A stretch of DNA of 64,000 nucleotides from positions 1,178,001 through 1,242,000 of the forward strand of contig NZ_QXMH01000002.1 in the NCBI RefSeq assembly GCF_003568665.1. Reading direction: 5' to 3'. Source of the stretch: Chitinophaga alhagiae (GTDB lineage: Bacteria; Bacteroidota; Bacteroidia; Chitinophagales; Chitinophagaceae). This document shows, piece by piece, positions 34,677 to 43,499 of this stretch (position 1 is its first letter; every line of letters begins with the position of its first letter). The translations under genes and the position numbers were made by a program. The notes beneath the pieces were generated by a model, which was not told where the DNA came from, did no database searches, and worked only from the letters and a program-made list of their open reading frames with translations.

Positions 34677-35285
34677 ATGCAGACCTTAAACACCACCGAA
34701 CAACAGATCATAGAAGCAGCCAGGAAAATATTCATGCACAAGGGCCTTGCCGGCGCCAGGATGCAGGATATTGCGGACGAGGCGGGTATCAACAAGGCCA
34801 TGCTGCATTATTACTACCGCAGCAAGGAAAAACTGTTCGAAATAGTGTTCTGGGAGGCCATAGACCAGCTACTGGTAAGGGTGAACGCCGTACTCGCGGA
34901 AAAAATGCCCGTGGAGGAAAAAATAGGGGCGGCCGTGAGCCACTACATCATCACCCTGAGTGATAATCCGTACCTGCCCCTGTTTGTATTGAACGAAATA
35001 CAGCAGAACCCTGACCGTATCATCCAGCGTTTTGTACATGCACCGCTTTTTCCCAACGTGCAGGTGTTCATGCAGGAAATAGCCGCCGCCATGGAACAGG
35101 GCATCTTCAGAAAAGTGAACCCGCCCCAGCTGATGGTCAGCATTATTTCCATGTGTATATTCCCGTTTGTTGCCAAACCATTGCTGCAAGCGGCTTTTAC
35201 AGTGAATGACGTACAGTTCGGCATGATGATGGAAGAGCGGAAGAAGTTCGTAACGGATTTTGTGATGCACGCATTGCAGCCCTGA
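34677..35285 (+). CDS. TetR/AcrR-family transcriptional regulator
   Basis: A 202-residue protein. The N-terminal helix-turn-helix (residues 5-55) is EQQIIEAARKIFMHKGLAGARMQDIADEAGINKAMLHYYYRSKEKLFEIVF; the ligand domain is mostly helical. It lies 47 bp before a TolC-HlyD-ABC operon. The same 31-bp operator block precedes its own ATG and that of the TolC gene at the same distance, so it very probably represses both. It is the counterpart in position of E. coli CecR (YbiH), which controls ybhGFSR. Confidence 0.93.
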   Translation: MQTLNTTEQQIIEAARKIFMHKGLAGARMQDIADEAGINKAMLHYYYRSKEKLFEIVFWEAIDQLLVRVNAVLAEKMPVEEKIGAAVSHYIITLSDNPYLPLFVLNEIQQNPDRIIQRFVHAPLFPNVQVFMQEIAAAMEQGIFRKVNPPQLMVSIISMCIFPFVAKPLLQAAFTVNDVQFGMMMEERKKFVTDFVMHALQP

Positions 35286-35301
35286 TTTTTTTGCAATGGA
35301 A

Positions 35302-35332
35302 TTAACCAAATAGTTAAATAAAAGAGTTAATT
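35302..35332 (+). promoter_or_regulatory. TetR operator block, copy 2
   Basis: TTAACCAAATAGTTAA (35302-35317), one palindrome position changed from copy 1, with a following GTTAA half-site. The block ends at the base before the TolC gene ATG, as copy 1 does at tetR. Confidence 0.75.
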
Positions 35333-36595
35333 ATGAAATGCTTTCCCCTGTTGCTGTTGGGGCTGCTGGCCACCGGCTGGCTACATGCTCAGGAGCAGCG
35401 CCTCACACTGGATTCCGCCTGGCATTACGCGCGGGAATATTATCCCATGCTGAAACAGAAGCAGGTGGTAGACGAGGTAACGGCCCTGCAGCTGCGCAAC
35501 ATCAAAACCGGCTACCTGCCGCAGGTGGAGCTGGGCGGCAAGGCCACCTACCAGTCCGATGTAGTGAGCATCCCCATCAAGCTGCCCAACGTCAGCATCC
35601 CCACCATTCCCAAAGATCAGTATAACGTGGAGCTGCAGGTGAAGCAGACCATCTGGGACGGCGGCGCCACGGCAGGGCAGCGGGAGCTGCAGCTGGCGCA
35701 GCAGAAAGCAGAGCAGCAAAAGGTGGAAGTGGAAATGCACAAGCTGCGCCAGCAGGTAATGCAGGTCTATTTCAACGCCCTGCTATGGGAAGAGAACCTG
35801 GCGGCCCGGCAGCAAATGCATGCGGAAGTGAAGCAGCGGAAGGAGCGCCTGCAGGCCGGAGTAGACAATGGCACGGCGCTGGCCAGCCAGGTAGACATCC
35901 TGAAAGCAGAGCTGCTGAGAACGGAGCAGCAGGTGTACGAGGCCCAAACGGGTAAGCACGCCGCCGTTCAAACCCTGGCCTTGCTCACGGGCAGGGATAT
36001 ACGGGACAATGTACAACTGGAACTGCCTGCCGCGCAGCCGCAGCAGGGCGGTGAGCTGCAACGCCCCGAGCTGCAGCTGTACCGCTACCAGGCGGATGTA
36101 TTGCAGCAGCAGGGCCATCTTACCGGCACGCGCAGCATGCCCCGGCTGAGCGCCTTTGCAACAGGAGGCTACGGCCGGCCGGGCCTCAATATGCTGGACA
36201 ACAAGTTCGATTTCTACTACATCGGCGGCCTGCGCCTCAACTGGACGCTCTGGAACTGGCATTACAACCGCACGGAAAAAGCTATTCTCCAGCAGCAGGA
36301 GCGCACCGTGGCCGCGCAATCCGAGACCTTTTCCCTGCAAACCCGTTCTCAACTCCTGCAACAGTCTGCCGAGATCAGCAACCTGGCGGCCGCGCTGGAA
36401 AAAGACAAGGAAATTGTTTCCCTGCGCAAAAGCGTGCGCACCGTGTCTGCCGCCCAACTGGACAACGGGGTGATGACGGTACATGACTACCTCACAGACC
36501 TGCACGCGGAAACGCAGGCGGTGATAGCGGAGAAAACGCACCACGTACAATGGGTGTACGCCACATTGAATTATCAGGTTATTAAAGGCAATTAA
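35333..36595 (+). CDS. TolC-family outer-membrane efflux protein
   Basis: A signal peptide (MKCFPLLLLGLLATGWLHAQ) is followed by two outer-membrane-efflux repeats with long amphipathic helices (LDSAWHYAREYYPMLKQKQ, AQQKAEQQKVEVEMHKLRQQVMQVYFNALLWEENLAARQQM, ISNLAAALEKDKEIVSLRKSVR). At 420 residues it has the usual TolC length. It forms the outer-membrane channel for the HlyD/ABC exporter encoded directly downstream (11-bp gap). Confidence 0.93.
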   Translation: MKCFPLLLLGLLATGWLHAQEQRLTLDSAWHYAREYYPMLKQKQVVDEVTALQLRNIKTGYLPQVELGGKATYQSDVVSIPIKLPNVSIPTIPKDQYNVELQVKQTIWDGGATAGQRELQLAQQKAEQQKVEVEMHKLRQQVMQVYFNALLWEENLAARQQMHAEVKQRKERLQAGVDNGTALASQVDILKAELLRTEQQVYEAQTGKHAAVQTLALLTGRDIRDNVQLELPAAQPQQGGELQRPELQLYRYQADVLQQQGHLTGTRSMPRLSAFATGGYGRPGLNMLDNKFDFYYIGGLRLNWTLWNWHYNRTEKAILQQQERTVAAQSETFSLQTRSQLLQQSAEISNLAAALEKDKEIVSLRKSVRTVSAAQLDNGVMTVHDYLTDLHAETQAVIAEKTHHVQWVYATLNYQVIKGN

Positions 36596-36606
36596 AACAT
36601 ACACTG

Positions 36607-37503
36607 ATGAAAACAACGGTAACGGCTATATCACTATTAACGCTCCTGGCCGCTTGCGGCGGCAGCAACAACGGCGCGGATGCCTACGGCAACTTTGAGT
36701 CTACGGAAGTGATCGTATCTGCCGAGGCCACCGGCCACCTGCTCACCTTCAACGTGGAAGAGGGCATGCAACTGGCCGCCAACGCCCTGGTGGGCGGCAT
36801 AGACTCCGTGCAGCTTAACTTGCGCAAGGCCCAGCTGGGCGCCAATATCAAGGCGGTGCTGAGTAAAAAGCCGGAAGTGAACCCCCAACTGGAAGTGATC
36901 CGGCAGCAGATAGCCACCCAGCAAAAGGAAAGGCGGCGCATCCAGGACCTGCTGAAGGCCAACGCGGCCACACCCAAGCAATTGGACGATATCAATGCGG
37001 CCATTGCCGTGCTGGAAAAACAATATGCTTCCACCGCCTCCACGCTGCATACCCAGGTAAGCGGCATCACCAGCGAAACCCGGCCGCTTCAGCTGCAGGT
37101 AGAGCAGGTGAACGAGCAACTGGCGCAAAGCCGTGTTATCAACCCGGTGGCGGGTACCGTGCTTACCAAATATGTAGAAAATGGAGAGGTCGTGAATTAT
37201 GGCAAGCCGCTGTATAAAATTGCGGACCTCAACACCATGTATCTCCGCGCTTATGTAAGCGGCAGCCAGCTGCCGAGCCTGAAGACCGGCCAGCAGGTAA
37301 CGGTGCAGACAGACATGCCGGACGGCAGCCTCAAAAACTGGCCCGGTACCGTAAGCTGGATAGCCGCTGAAGCGGAATTTACGCCCAAGACCATCCAGAC
37401 GCGGGAAGAAAGGGTGCAGTTGGTATATGCCGTAAAAGTACGCGTACAAAACGACGGCAGCCTCAAAATAGGCATGCCCGGCGAATTAAGGATCACGCAA
37501 TAA
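36607..37503 (+). CDS. HlyD/YbhG-type periplasmic adaptor, lipoprotein
   Basis: The lipobox LLAAC (Cys17) anchors the protein. A biotinyl-lipoyl-like half (YGNFESTEVIVSAEATGHLLTFNVEEGMQL) is followed by a coiled-coil hairpin (residues 75-165), the second lipoyl half (INPVAGTVLTKYVENGEVVNYGKPLYKIADL) and a beta-barrel part. This is the membrane fusion protein linking the ABC transporter to TolC. It resembles YbhG of the E. coli YbhGFSR exporter. The next gene starts 7 bp on. Confidence 0.92.
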   Translation: MKTTVTAISLLTLLAACGGSNNGADAYGNFESTEVIVSAEATGHLLTFNVEEGMQLAANALVGGIDSVQLNLRKAQLGANIKAVLSKKPEVNPQLEVIRQQIATQQKERRRIQDLLKANAATPKQLDDINAAIAVLEKQYASTASTLHTQVSGITSETRPLQLQVEQVNEQLAQSRVINPVAGTVLTKYVENGEVVNYGKPLYKIADLNTMYLRAYVSGSQLPSLKTGQQVTVQTDMPDGSLKNWPGTVSWIAAEAEFTPKTIQTREERVQLVYAVKVRVQNDGSLKIGMPGELRITQ

Positions 37504-37510
37504 TCCCGTT

Positions 37511-38425
37511 ATGCAACCCATCGTAATAGAGAACGTACACAAGCGTTTCGGGGATGTAAAGGCCCTCCACGATATTTCCTTTTCGGTAGAACAAGGGGAG
37601 CTGTTCGGCCTCATCGGGCCAGACGGGGCGGGGAAATCCACCCTGTTCCGCATACTGGCCACGCTGCTGCTGGCAGACCAGGGCAGCGCCTTCGTGAACG
37701 GCCTGCATGTGGTGAAAGATTACAAGGCCATCCGGCGGCAGGTGGGCTATATGCCGGGGCGCTTCTCGCTCTACCAGGACCTTACCATTGAAGAGAACCT
37801 GAACTTCTTTGCCACCATTTTCAAGACCAGCGTGGAAGAGAACTATGATCTTATCAAGGATATTTACGAGCAGATAGCGCCGTTCAAGGGCCGTCCCGCC
37901 GGCAAGCTCTCCGGCGGCATGAAGCAGAAGCTGGCCCTGTGCTGCGCCCTGGTACACAAACCCGCCGTGCTGTTCCTGGACGAGCCTACCACCGGCGTAG
38001 ACCCCGTATCCCGCAAGGAGTTCTGGGAAATGCTGCAGCGCCTCCGGCAGAAAGGCATCCCCATCCTAGTATCCACGCCTTACATGGACGAGGCCATGCT
38101 GTGTGACCGTGTGGCGCTCATCCAGAAAGGGGAGATCATGCAGATCAACACGCCCGGCAACATTGTAAAAAGCTACGGTAAAAAGATATGGGCCATGCGG
38201 GCGGACAATATGTTCCGTCTCATCCGGGACCTGCGGGCTTTTGAAGGAACAGACAGCTGTTTCGCCTTTGGGGAATACCTGCATGTAACACTACATGTAC
38301 CGGTAGAAAAGGTGCAGGCCTACCTGACCCCGCTGCAGCATGGCAACCTGGTGATCAAACCCGCACAGCCCGGCATTGAAGATGCTTTTATGCAACTGAT
38401 GCAGGAACAAAATGAAACGGTATGA
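37511..38425 (+). CDS. ABC transporter ATP-binding protein (YbhF first half)
   Basis: Walker A is GPDGAGKST (36-44), the signature is LSGGMKQKLALCCALV, and Walker B is AVLFLDEPTTGVDP. A C-terminal extension (residues 215-304) is typical of drug-export ATPases. GPDGAGKS, with Asp in the P-loop, is characteristic of YbhF-type N-terminal domains. It overlaps the second ATPase gene by 4 bp. In E. coli the two are one polypeptide; here they are separate genes. Confidence 0.94.
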   Translation: MQPIVIENVHKRFGDVKALHDISFSVEQGELFGLIGPDGAGKSTLFRILATLLLADQGSAFVNGLHVVKDYKAIRRQVGYMPGRFSLYQDLTIEENLNFFATIFKTSVEENYDLIKDIYEQIAPFKGRPAGKLSGGMKQKLALCCALVHKPAVLFLDEPTTGVDPVSRKEFWEMLQRLRQKGIPILVSTPYMDEAMLCDRVALIQKGEIMQINTPGNIVKSYGKKIWAMRADNMFRLIRDLRAFEGTDSCFAFGEYLHVTLHVPVEKVQAYLTPLQHGNLVIKPAQPGIEDAFMQLMQEQNETV

Positions 38426-39171
38426 GCAAAGCCATCATCACCCGCAACCTCACCAAACGCTTCGGCGACTTTATAGCCACCAACGCCATCACTTTTGACG
38501 TGGAGCAGGGGGAAATATTCGGTTTCCTCGGGGCCAACGGCGCCGGCAAAACCACCGCCATGCGCATGCTCTGCGGGTTGCTGAAACCTTCTTCAGGAGA
38601 GGCTACCGTAGCCGGTTTCAACATCTTCACCCAAACAGAGCAGGTAAAGCGGCGCATCGGTTATATGAGCCAGAAGTTCTCGCTCTACGAAGACCTGACG
38701 GTGAAAGAGAACATCCGCTTCTACGGCGGTATTTACGGCCTCAGCCATCAGCAGATCAAAAGCAAAACGGAAGAGCTGCTGGGCAAGCTGCAACTGCAGC
38801 AGGAAGCGGGGCAGCTGGTCAGTTCCCTGCCGCTGGGCTGGAAGCAAAAGCTGTCTTTCTCCATTGCCGTGCTGCACAACCCGTCTATTGTATTCCTGGA
38901 CGAGCCTACCGGCGGGGTAGACCCCATCACCCGGCGCCAGTTCTGGGACCTCATTTACGAGGCGGCAGACCGCGGCGTCACCATTTTTGTGACCACCCAC
39001 TATATGGACGAGGCGGAATATTGCAACCGCATTTCTATTATGGTAGATGGGAAGATCAAGGCGCTTGACACGCCGGCCAAACTGAAGGAGCAATACCAGG
39101 CGGCATCCATGAACGATGTGTTCCTACAACTGGCAAGGGCCAAACCGGGAGAAAACAATTCATCATCTTAA
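38422..39171 (+). CDS. ABC transporter ATP-binding protein (YbhF second half)
   Basis: Walker A is GANGAGKTT (37-45), and Walker B is SIVFLDEPTGGVDP with Glu161. The signature is the altered SLPLGWKQKLSF (135-146) instead of LSGGQ, as in the second half of YbhF-type proteins. The paired signatures are therefore asymmetric: one canonical site and one altered, which may make only one ATP site fully active. The permease genes start 9 bp downstream. Confidence 0.93.
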   Translation: MSKAIITRNLTKRFGDFIATNAITFDVEQGEIFGFLGANGAGKTTAMRMLCGLLKPSSGEATVAGFNIFTQTEQVKRRIGYMSQKFSLYEDLTVKENIRFYGGIYGLSHQQIKSKTEELLGKLQLQQEAGQLVSSLPLGWKQKLSFSIAVLHNPSIVFLDEPTGGVDPITRRQFWDLIYEAADRGVTIFVTTHYMDEAEYCNRISIMVDGKIKALDTPAKLKEQYQAASMNDVFLQLARAKPGENNSSS

Positions 39172-39180
39172 CCGATCATC

Positions 39181-40287
39181 ATGCGCGAGTTCCTCGTTTT
39201 TGTCAGAAAGGAATGTTATCATATTTTCCGTGACAGGCGTACCCTGCTCATCCTCTTCGGCATGCCGGTGGTGCTCATTGTGCTGTTCGGTTTTGCCATT
39301 ACCAACGAAGTGCGCAATGTAAAAATTGCGGTGCTTGACCAGGCAAAGGATACTTACAGCCGCCAACTGACAGACCGCATCACCGCCTCGGGGTATTTTA
39401 CGGTAGACCGTTACCTCGCCTCAGAAAAAGATATTGAGCCGGTGTTCAGGGAAGGAGAGGTGAAAGTGGTGGTGGTACTGCCGCCCAACTTCGGCCATGA
39501 ATTTTATCACGGCCGCAAAGCCCCGCTGCAGCTGCTCACAGATGCATCAGACCCCAACACCGGTACTACGCTGGTCAATTACGCCAACGCCATCATTCTC
39601 CAATACCAGCAGGAAATGACGGGCAAGGTTACGTTGCCGCTCACCATTCAAACAGCGTCCCGCATGATCTACAATCCTTCCCTGAAAAGCGTGTTCCTGT
39701 TCGTTCCCGGCGTAATGACACTGATACTGATGCTGGTCAGCGCCATGATGACATCTATTACCATCACCCGGGAAAAAGAGCTGGGCACCATGGAAATACT
39801 GCTGGTATCTCCCCTGAAACCCCTTACCATCATAGCCGGCAAGGTAATACCCTATATTGCCCTGTCTTTCATTATTGCGCTCACCATACTGGCCATGGGT
39901 TTCTGGATATTCGGCATGCCCGTAAAAGGCAGCCTGCTGCTGTTGCTGCTGGAGTGTTTGCTGTTTTGCCTGGCCGCGCTTTCCCTGGGCATATTGATAT
40001 CGAGCCTCACCAATTCCCAGCAAACGGCCATGATGATTTCCATGATGGGCCTGCTGCTGCCTACCATCTTGCTGTCCGGCTTTGTGTTCCCGCTGGAAAG
40101 TATGCCGAAGCCGCTGCAGGTGTTTGCCAATATTGTACCGGCCAAATGGTTCATTATTATTCTGAAAGATATCATGCTCAAGGGCGCCGGCCTGCGCCAG
40201 GTATGGCAGCCCACGCTCATCCTGGGCGGTATGACGCTGTTTTTCCTGGTGCTGAGCGTTCGCAAATTTAAAACCCGTTTAAGCTGA
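39181..40287 (+). CDS. ABC-2 type permease (YbhS-like)
   Basis: One N-terminal membrane helix (TLLILFGMPVVLIVLFGFAI) is followed by a large periplasmic domain (residues 45-165) and five C-terminal helices, among them VMTLILMLVSAMMTSI, and LLLPTILLSGFVFPLESMPKPLQ. EKELGTMEILLVSPLKP is the coupling segment of the ABC2 permease family. It is one half of the membrane part of the exporter; its stop and the next start overlap by one base (TGATG). Confidence 0.92.
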   Translation: MREFLVFVRKECYHIFRDRRTLLILFGMPVVLIVLFGFAITNEVRNVKIAVLDQAKDTYSRQLTDRITASGYFTVDRYLASEKDIEPVFREGEVKVVVVLPPNFGHEFYHGRKAPLQLLTDASDPNTGTTLVNYANAIILQYQQEMTGKVTLPLTIQTASRMIYNPSLKSVFLFVPGVMTLILMLVSAMMTSITITREKELGTMEILLVSPLKPLTIIAGKVIPYIALSFIIALTILAMGFWIFGMPVKGSLLLLLLECLLFCLAALSLGILISSLTNSQQTAMMISMMGLLLPTILLSGFVFPLESMPKPLQVFANIVPAKWFIIILKDIMLKGAGLRQVWQPTLILGGMTLFFLVLSVRKFKTRLS

Positions 40288-41405
40288 TGCGTACCATCTT
40301 CTTCATATTGCAAAAAGAGTTTCTGCAGGTGTTCCGCAACCGCTCCATGCTGCCCATCATTTTTGTGGTGCCGGTGGTGCAGCTGCTGGTGCTGGCCTTT
40401 GCGGCCAATTACGAGATCAGGAACCTGTCTGTAGACGTGGTGGACCATGACGGCTCTACCTGGAGCCGCCAACTGCGTGACAAGCTGCTGTCTTCCGGTT
40501 ACTTTACCCTGCACCGCCAGTCTTACAGCCAGCAGGAAGCGTTTGAAGACCTGGAGGCCAACCGGGCAGATCTCATCCTCACTATTCCCCCGCATTTTGA
40601 GCGGGACCTGGTGCGGGAAAACGAGGCCACGGTACAACTGCTCGTAAACGCCATCAACGGCAGCAAGGCAGGCCTGGCCTATGGTTACGCCGCCAACATC
40701 ATTGGCCGGTTCAACCGGCAGGTACGTATGGACTGGCTGGCGCTGGATGAAGATGACGGCCCGGAGCATATAGATATTACTTACCGCTACTGGTACAACC
40801 CTACGCTCAATTACAAGTTCTTTATGGTGCCGGGCATATTGGTGGTGCTGGTAACCCTTATTGGCGCGTTCCTGTCAGGGATGAACATTGTGAAAGAAAA
40901 GGAAATAGGCACCATTGAGCAGCTGAACGTAACTCCCATCCGCAAGCATCATTTTATTATCGGCAAGCTGCTGCCGTTCTGGATCATAGCGCTGTTTGAA
41001 CTGGCCTTTGGCCTCGCTGTGGGCAAGCTGGTGTTCAGCCTGCCGTTTGAGGGCAACATTGCCTGGGTGTTCCTGTTTGCGGCGGTGTACCTGCTGGTGA
41101 TGCTGGGGCTGGGCCTGTTGATTTCCACCTTTACGGAAACGCAGCAGCAGAGCATGTTCATCACCTGGTTCTTCCTGATCATTTTTATACTGATGAGCGG
41201 GCTGTTCACGCCCATAGAAAGCATGCCCGCATGGGCGCAGCAGCTTACGCTTGTTAACCCCGTAGCGTATTTTGTAAAGGTGATCCGTATGGTGATGCAG
41301 AAGGGGAGCGGCTGGGCGGACATACAGCATTATTTCGGCATCATGCTCCTGATGGCCGCAGCTGTCAACAGTGTGGCCATCTGGAACTACCGTAAAACGG
41401 TTTAG
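40287..41405 (+). CDS. ABC-2 type permease (YbhR-like)
   Basis: It has the same architecture as the preceding permease: an N-terminal helix (MLPIIFVVPVVQLLVLAFAA), a periplasmic domain, then five helices (FFMVPGILVVLVTLIGAFLSGM, FFLIIFILMSGLFTPIESMPAWAQ). EKEIGTIEQLNVTPIRK is the coupling segment. It is the second permease half and the last gene of the operon, followed by the second 21-nt repeat and a terminator. Confidence 0.92.
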   Translation: MRTIFFILQKEFLQVFRNRSMLPIIFVVPVVQLLVLAFAANYEIRNLSVDVVDHDGSTWSRQLRDKLLSSGYFTLHRQSYSQQEAFEDLEANRADLILTIPPHFERDLVRENEATVQLLVNAINGSKAGLAYGYAANIIGRFNRQVRMDWLALDEDDGPEHIDITYRYWYNPTLNYKFFMVPGILVVLVTLIGAFLSGMNIVKEKEIGTIEQLNVTPIRKHHFIIGKLLPFWIIALFELAFGLAVGKLVFSLPFEGNIAWVFLFAAVYLLVMLGLGLLISTFTETQQQSMFITWFFLIIFILMSGLFTPIESMPAWAQQLTLVNPVAYFVKVIRMVMQKGSGWADIQHYFGIMLLMAAAVNSVAIWNYRKTV

Positions 41406-41424
41406 TAAACAGTTGTAGGAAAAC
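41404..41424 (+). repeat. 21-nt direct repeat, copy 2
   Basis: Identical to 34544-34564. It begins in the stop codon region of the last permease gene and again precedes a terminator hairpin. Confidence 0.9.
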
Positions 41425-41428
41425 GGAC

Positions 41429-41459
41429 GGCCGGGGCATTTTTGCCCTGGCCTTTTTTT
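41429..41459 (+). terminator. Terminator closing the exporter operon
   Basis: GGCCGGGGCA pairs with TGCCCTGGCC (one mismatch) and is followed by seven T. The T-run touches the stop codon of the convergent mocR-type gene. Confidence 0.92.
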
Positions 41460-42876
41460 ACCGCAGCGCCTGGTGTACCAGCTTGCCAATGGTTTTCAGC
41501 CCGTCGTCCACCTGTTTGCTCCAGGGGTTGGCAAAGCTGATACGGAGGCAGTTGTTGTACCTGTCCTGCAGGGAGAAGATGCGCCCTGGCGCAAAGCTGA
41601 TCCGGCGTTTCATGGCCTGCTCGTACAGCTCAATGGTGTTCACGCGCTGGTTCAGTTCCAGCCACAGCACATAGCCGCCCTGCGGGCGCGTAACACAGGT
41701 ATCTTCAGGGAAATAGTCCGCAATGGCCTGCTGGTAGCGGAGGCATTGGGTGTGCAGCAGCGTGCGGATGTTGCGCAGGTGGTGCTCGTACCGCCCGTTT
41801 TCCAGGAAGTGGCCAATGGCGGCCTGCGGCAGCGTGGCGCTGGAAACGGAGTGGTTGAGCTTGAGGCGGAGCACTTTGTCCTTGTACTTGCCCGGCATGG
41901 TCCAGCCCACACGGTAGCCCGGGGCCAGGGATTTGGAAAAGGAGTTGCAGTAAAGCACATTGCCGGTACGGTCATACTGTTTGCAGCTGCTGGGGCGGGT
42001 TTTGCCGAAGTAGGTATCTCCGTAGATATCGTCTTCTATCAGCGGAATATCGTATTTGTTCATGAGGCGCACCAGCTCCCGTTTGTTCTTGTCTGGCATG
42101 CAGGAGCCAATGGGGTTGTTGAAGTTGGTCACAAATACGCAGGCTTTTATTTTGAACTTGGGAATAGCTTTGTCCAGGTACTCGAGATCTACCCCGTATA
42201 CCGGGTTGGTAGGCACTTCCAGCACTTTCAGGCCCAGGCTTTCCGCCAGCTGGAAGGTGCCGCAGTAGGCCGGGCTTTCGAGCGCTATCACATCGCCCGG
42301 CTGGGTGGTGGCGGAAAGGCAGAGCGTTAAAGCGTCCATACAGCCCGTTGTGGTCACAATATCTTCTTCCGTGATGGTACCGCCCCATTGCAGGCTCAGG
42401 CGGGCAATCTGCCGCCTTAAATTCATATTGCCCTGCAGGTTTTCGTAACTGGTGCCATTGGCGGGCAGGCTGCGCATGGCCTGTATCAGGGACTTGCTCA
42501 GTTTGGCGGCGGGCAGCTGGCTCTCATGCGGCGCGGCCACGGAAAAGCGCAGCACATCGTCTGGGCTGAGATGGTAGAACACTTCCGTGATCATATCGCT
42601 CACGTTCACTTCCGTAGCCTTTTTTACCGGCCGGCAGCTCTTGGGCATCTCCGGCAGGCGGCGGGGAGAAAAGCGCACGTAATAGCCTGATTTGGGCCGC
42701 GGCTCAATGTAGCCCTTGCTTTCCAGGTGGTAGTACGCCTGGAAAACGGTGCTCATGCTGATGCCCTGCTCCTTGCTGAGAGAGCGTACGGAGGGCAGCT
42801 TGTCGCCAATGCGGATCACCTCCTTTTCGATCATGGCCTGTATGCGTTCTGCTACCTGCAGGTATAAATGGTCCAT
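41458..42876 (-). CDS. MocR-type regulator: GntR winged helix fused to PLP aminotransferase domain
   Basis: The start at MDHLYLQVAERIQAMIEKEVIRIGDKLPSVRSLSKEQG puts the GntR helix-turn-helix (residues 3-70) at the N-terminus, as in the family. An aminotransferase class I domain follows, with PLP Lys315 in NSFSKSLAPGYRVGW and NFNNPIGSCM. MocR proteins sense PLP, amines or amino acids. A 36-bp box found upstream of this gene also lies upstream of the PLP decarboxylase at 44998, so control of both is likely. It is divergent from dinB (96 bp). Confidence 0.92.
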   Translation of the reverse strand: MDHLYLQVAERIQAMIEKEVIRIGDKLPSVRSLSKEQGISMSTVFQAYYHLESKGYIEPRPKSGYYVRFSPRRLPEMPKSCRPVKKATEVNVSDMITEVFYHLSPDDVLRFSVAAPHESQLPAAKLSKSLIQAMRSLPANGTSYENLQGNMNLRRQIARLSLQWGGTITEEDIVTTTGCMDALTLCLSATTQPGDVIALESPAYCGTFQLAESLGLKVLEVPTNPVYGVDLEYLDKAIPKFKIKACVFVTNFNNPIGSCMPDKNKRELVRLMNKYDIPLIEDDIYGDTYFGKTRPSSCKQYDRTGNVLYCNSFSKSLAPGYRVGWTMPGKYKDKVLRLKLNHSVSSATLPQAAIGHFLENGRYEHHLRNIRTLLHTQCLRYQQAIADYFPEDTCVTRPQGGYVLWLELNQRVNTIELYEQAMKRRISFAPGRIFSLQDRYNNCLRISFANPWSKQVDDGLKTIGKLVHQALR

Positions 42877-42890
42877 AACACGGTTTTGTA

Positions 42891-42926
42891 CTGATATGGT
42901 CAAAATTACGGAAATGATATCTGTTT
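42891..42926. promoter_or_regulatory. MocR box, copy 1 (mocR/dinB intergenic)
   Basis: Begins CTGATATGGTCAAAATT and ends ATCTGTTT; 28 of 36 positions agree with 44903-44938. On the minus strand it contains TAATTTTG (complement of 42901-42908), a TAnnTTTG element for the mocR gene itself, so binding here would block the regulator's own promoter. Confidence 0.72.
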
Positions 42927-42972
42927 GGCGGGAATTTCCTAATTTCATTTTTCATTTAACCATTTAGCCGCC

Positions 42973-43446
42973 ATGCCACGACTACCTTTTTCCGTAGACA
43001 CCCGTTTCCGCACCCAGCACCTTTCCCTGGCCGAAATAACGGCCAACCTGCCGCAGGAGCACCTGCAGCGGGAAGTCCGTCCCGGCAAGTGGACGGCGTT
43101 CGAGAACGCGGCGCACCTGGCCGTGTTTCACCCTGTGTACATGCAGCGCTTCAAACGGATACTGGAAGAAGACGAGCCCGTGTTTGAACGGTACGTATGG
43201 GAGAACGACGACCTCTTCGCCCAATACAAGAACGTGCGCAATGCCGCGCTGCTGGACGTTTACCGGAAAGACCGCGAAAGCATGATAGCGTTCATTGACG
43301 GACTGGACGAAAAGGCGCTCCGCCGCTACGGTACGCACCCCGTGTACGGGCGGTTTGACATGGCGCAGTGGATAGAACTGTTCATCCTGCACGAAGCGCA
43401 TCACCTCTTCACCATTTTCCAGCTGGTGCATACAAAATCCTCCTGA
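42973..43446 (+). CDS. DinB-family protein
   Basis: A 157-residue four-helix protein with the DinB_2 pattern: VRPGKWTAFENAAHLAVFHPVYMQRF near the N-terminus (first His ligand) and FDMAQWIELFILHEAHHLFTIFQLV near the C-terminus (His cluster). These His residues form the metal site of the family, some members of which are thiol transferases. It precedes two alkylation-repair genes on the same strand, 53 bp from alkA. Confidence 0.85.
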   Translation: MPRLPFSVDTRFRTQHLSLAEITANLPQEHLQREVRPGKWTAFENAAHLAVFHPVYMQRFKRILEEDEPVFERYVWENDDLFAQYKNVRNAALLDVYRKDRESMIAFIDGLDEKALRRYGTHPVYGRFDMAQWIELFILHEAHHLFTIFQLVHTKSS

Positions 43447-43499
43447 GTACTACAGGATTGAAAAACATTCAGTCATAGGCCCGTGCATACAAAAATATC

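Noticed and set aside
34544..41424. 21-nt direct repeats as target-site duplications of a transposon
   Set aside because: Too long for usual target duplications, no transposase or terminal inverted repeats in between, and each copy is tied to a terminator.
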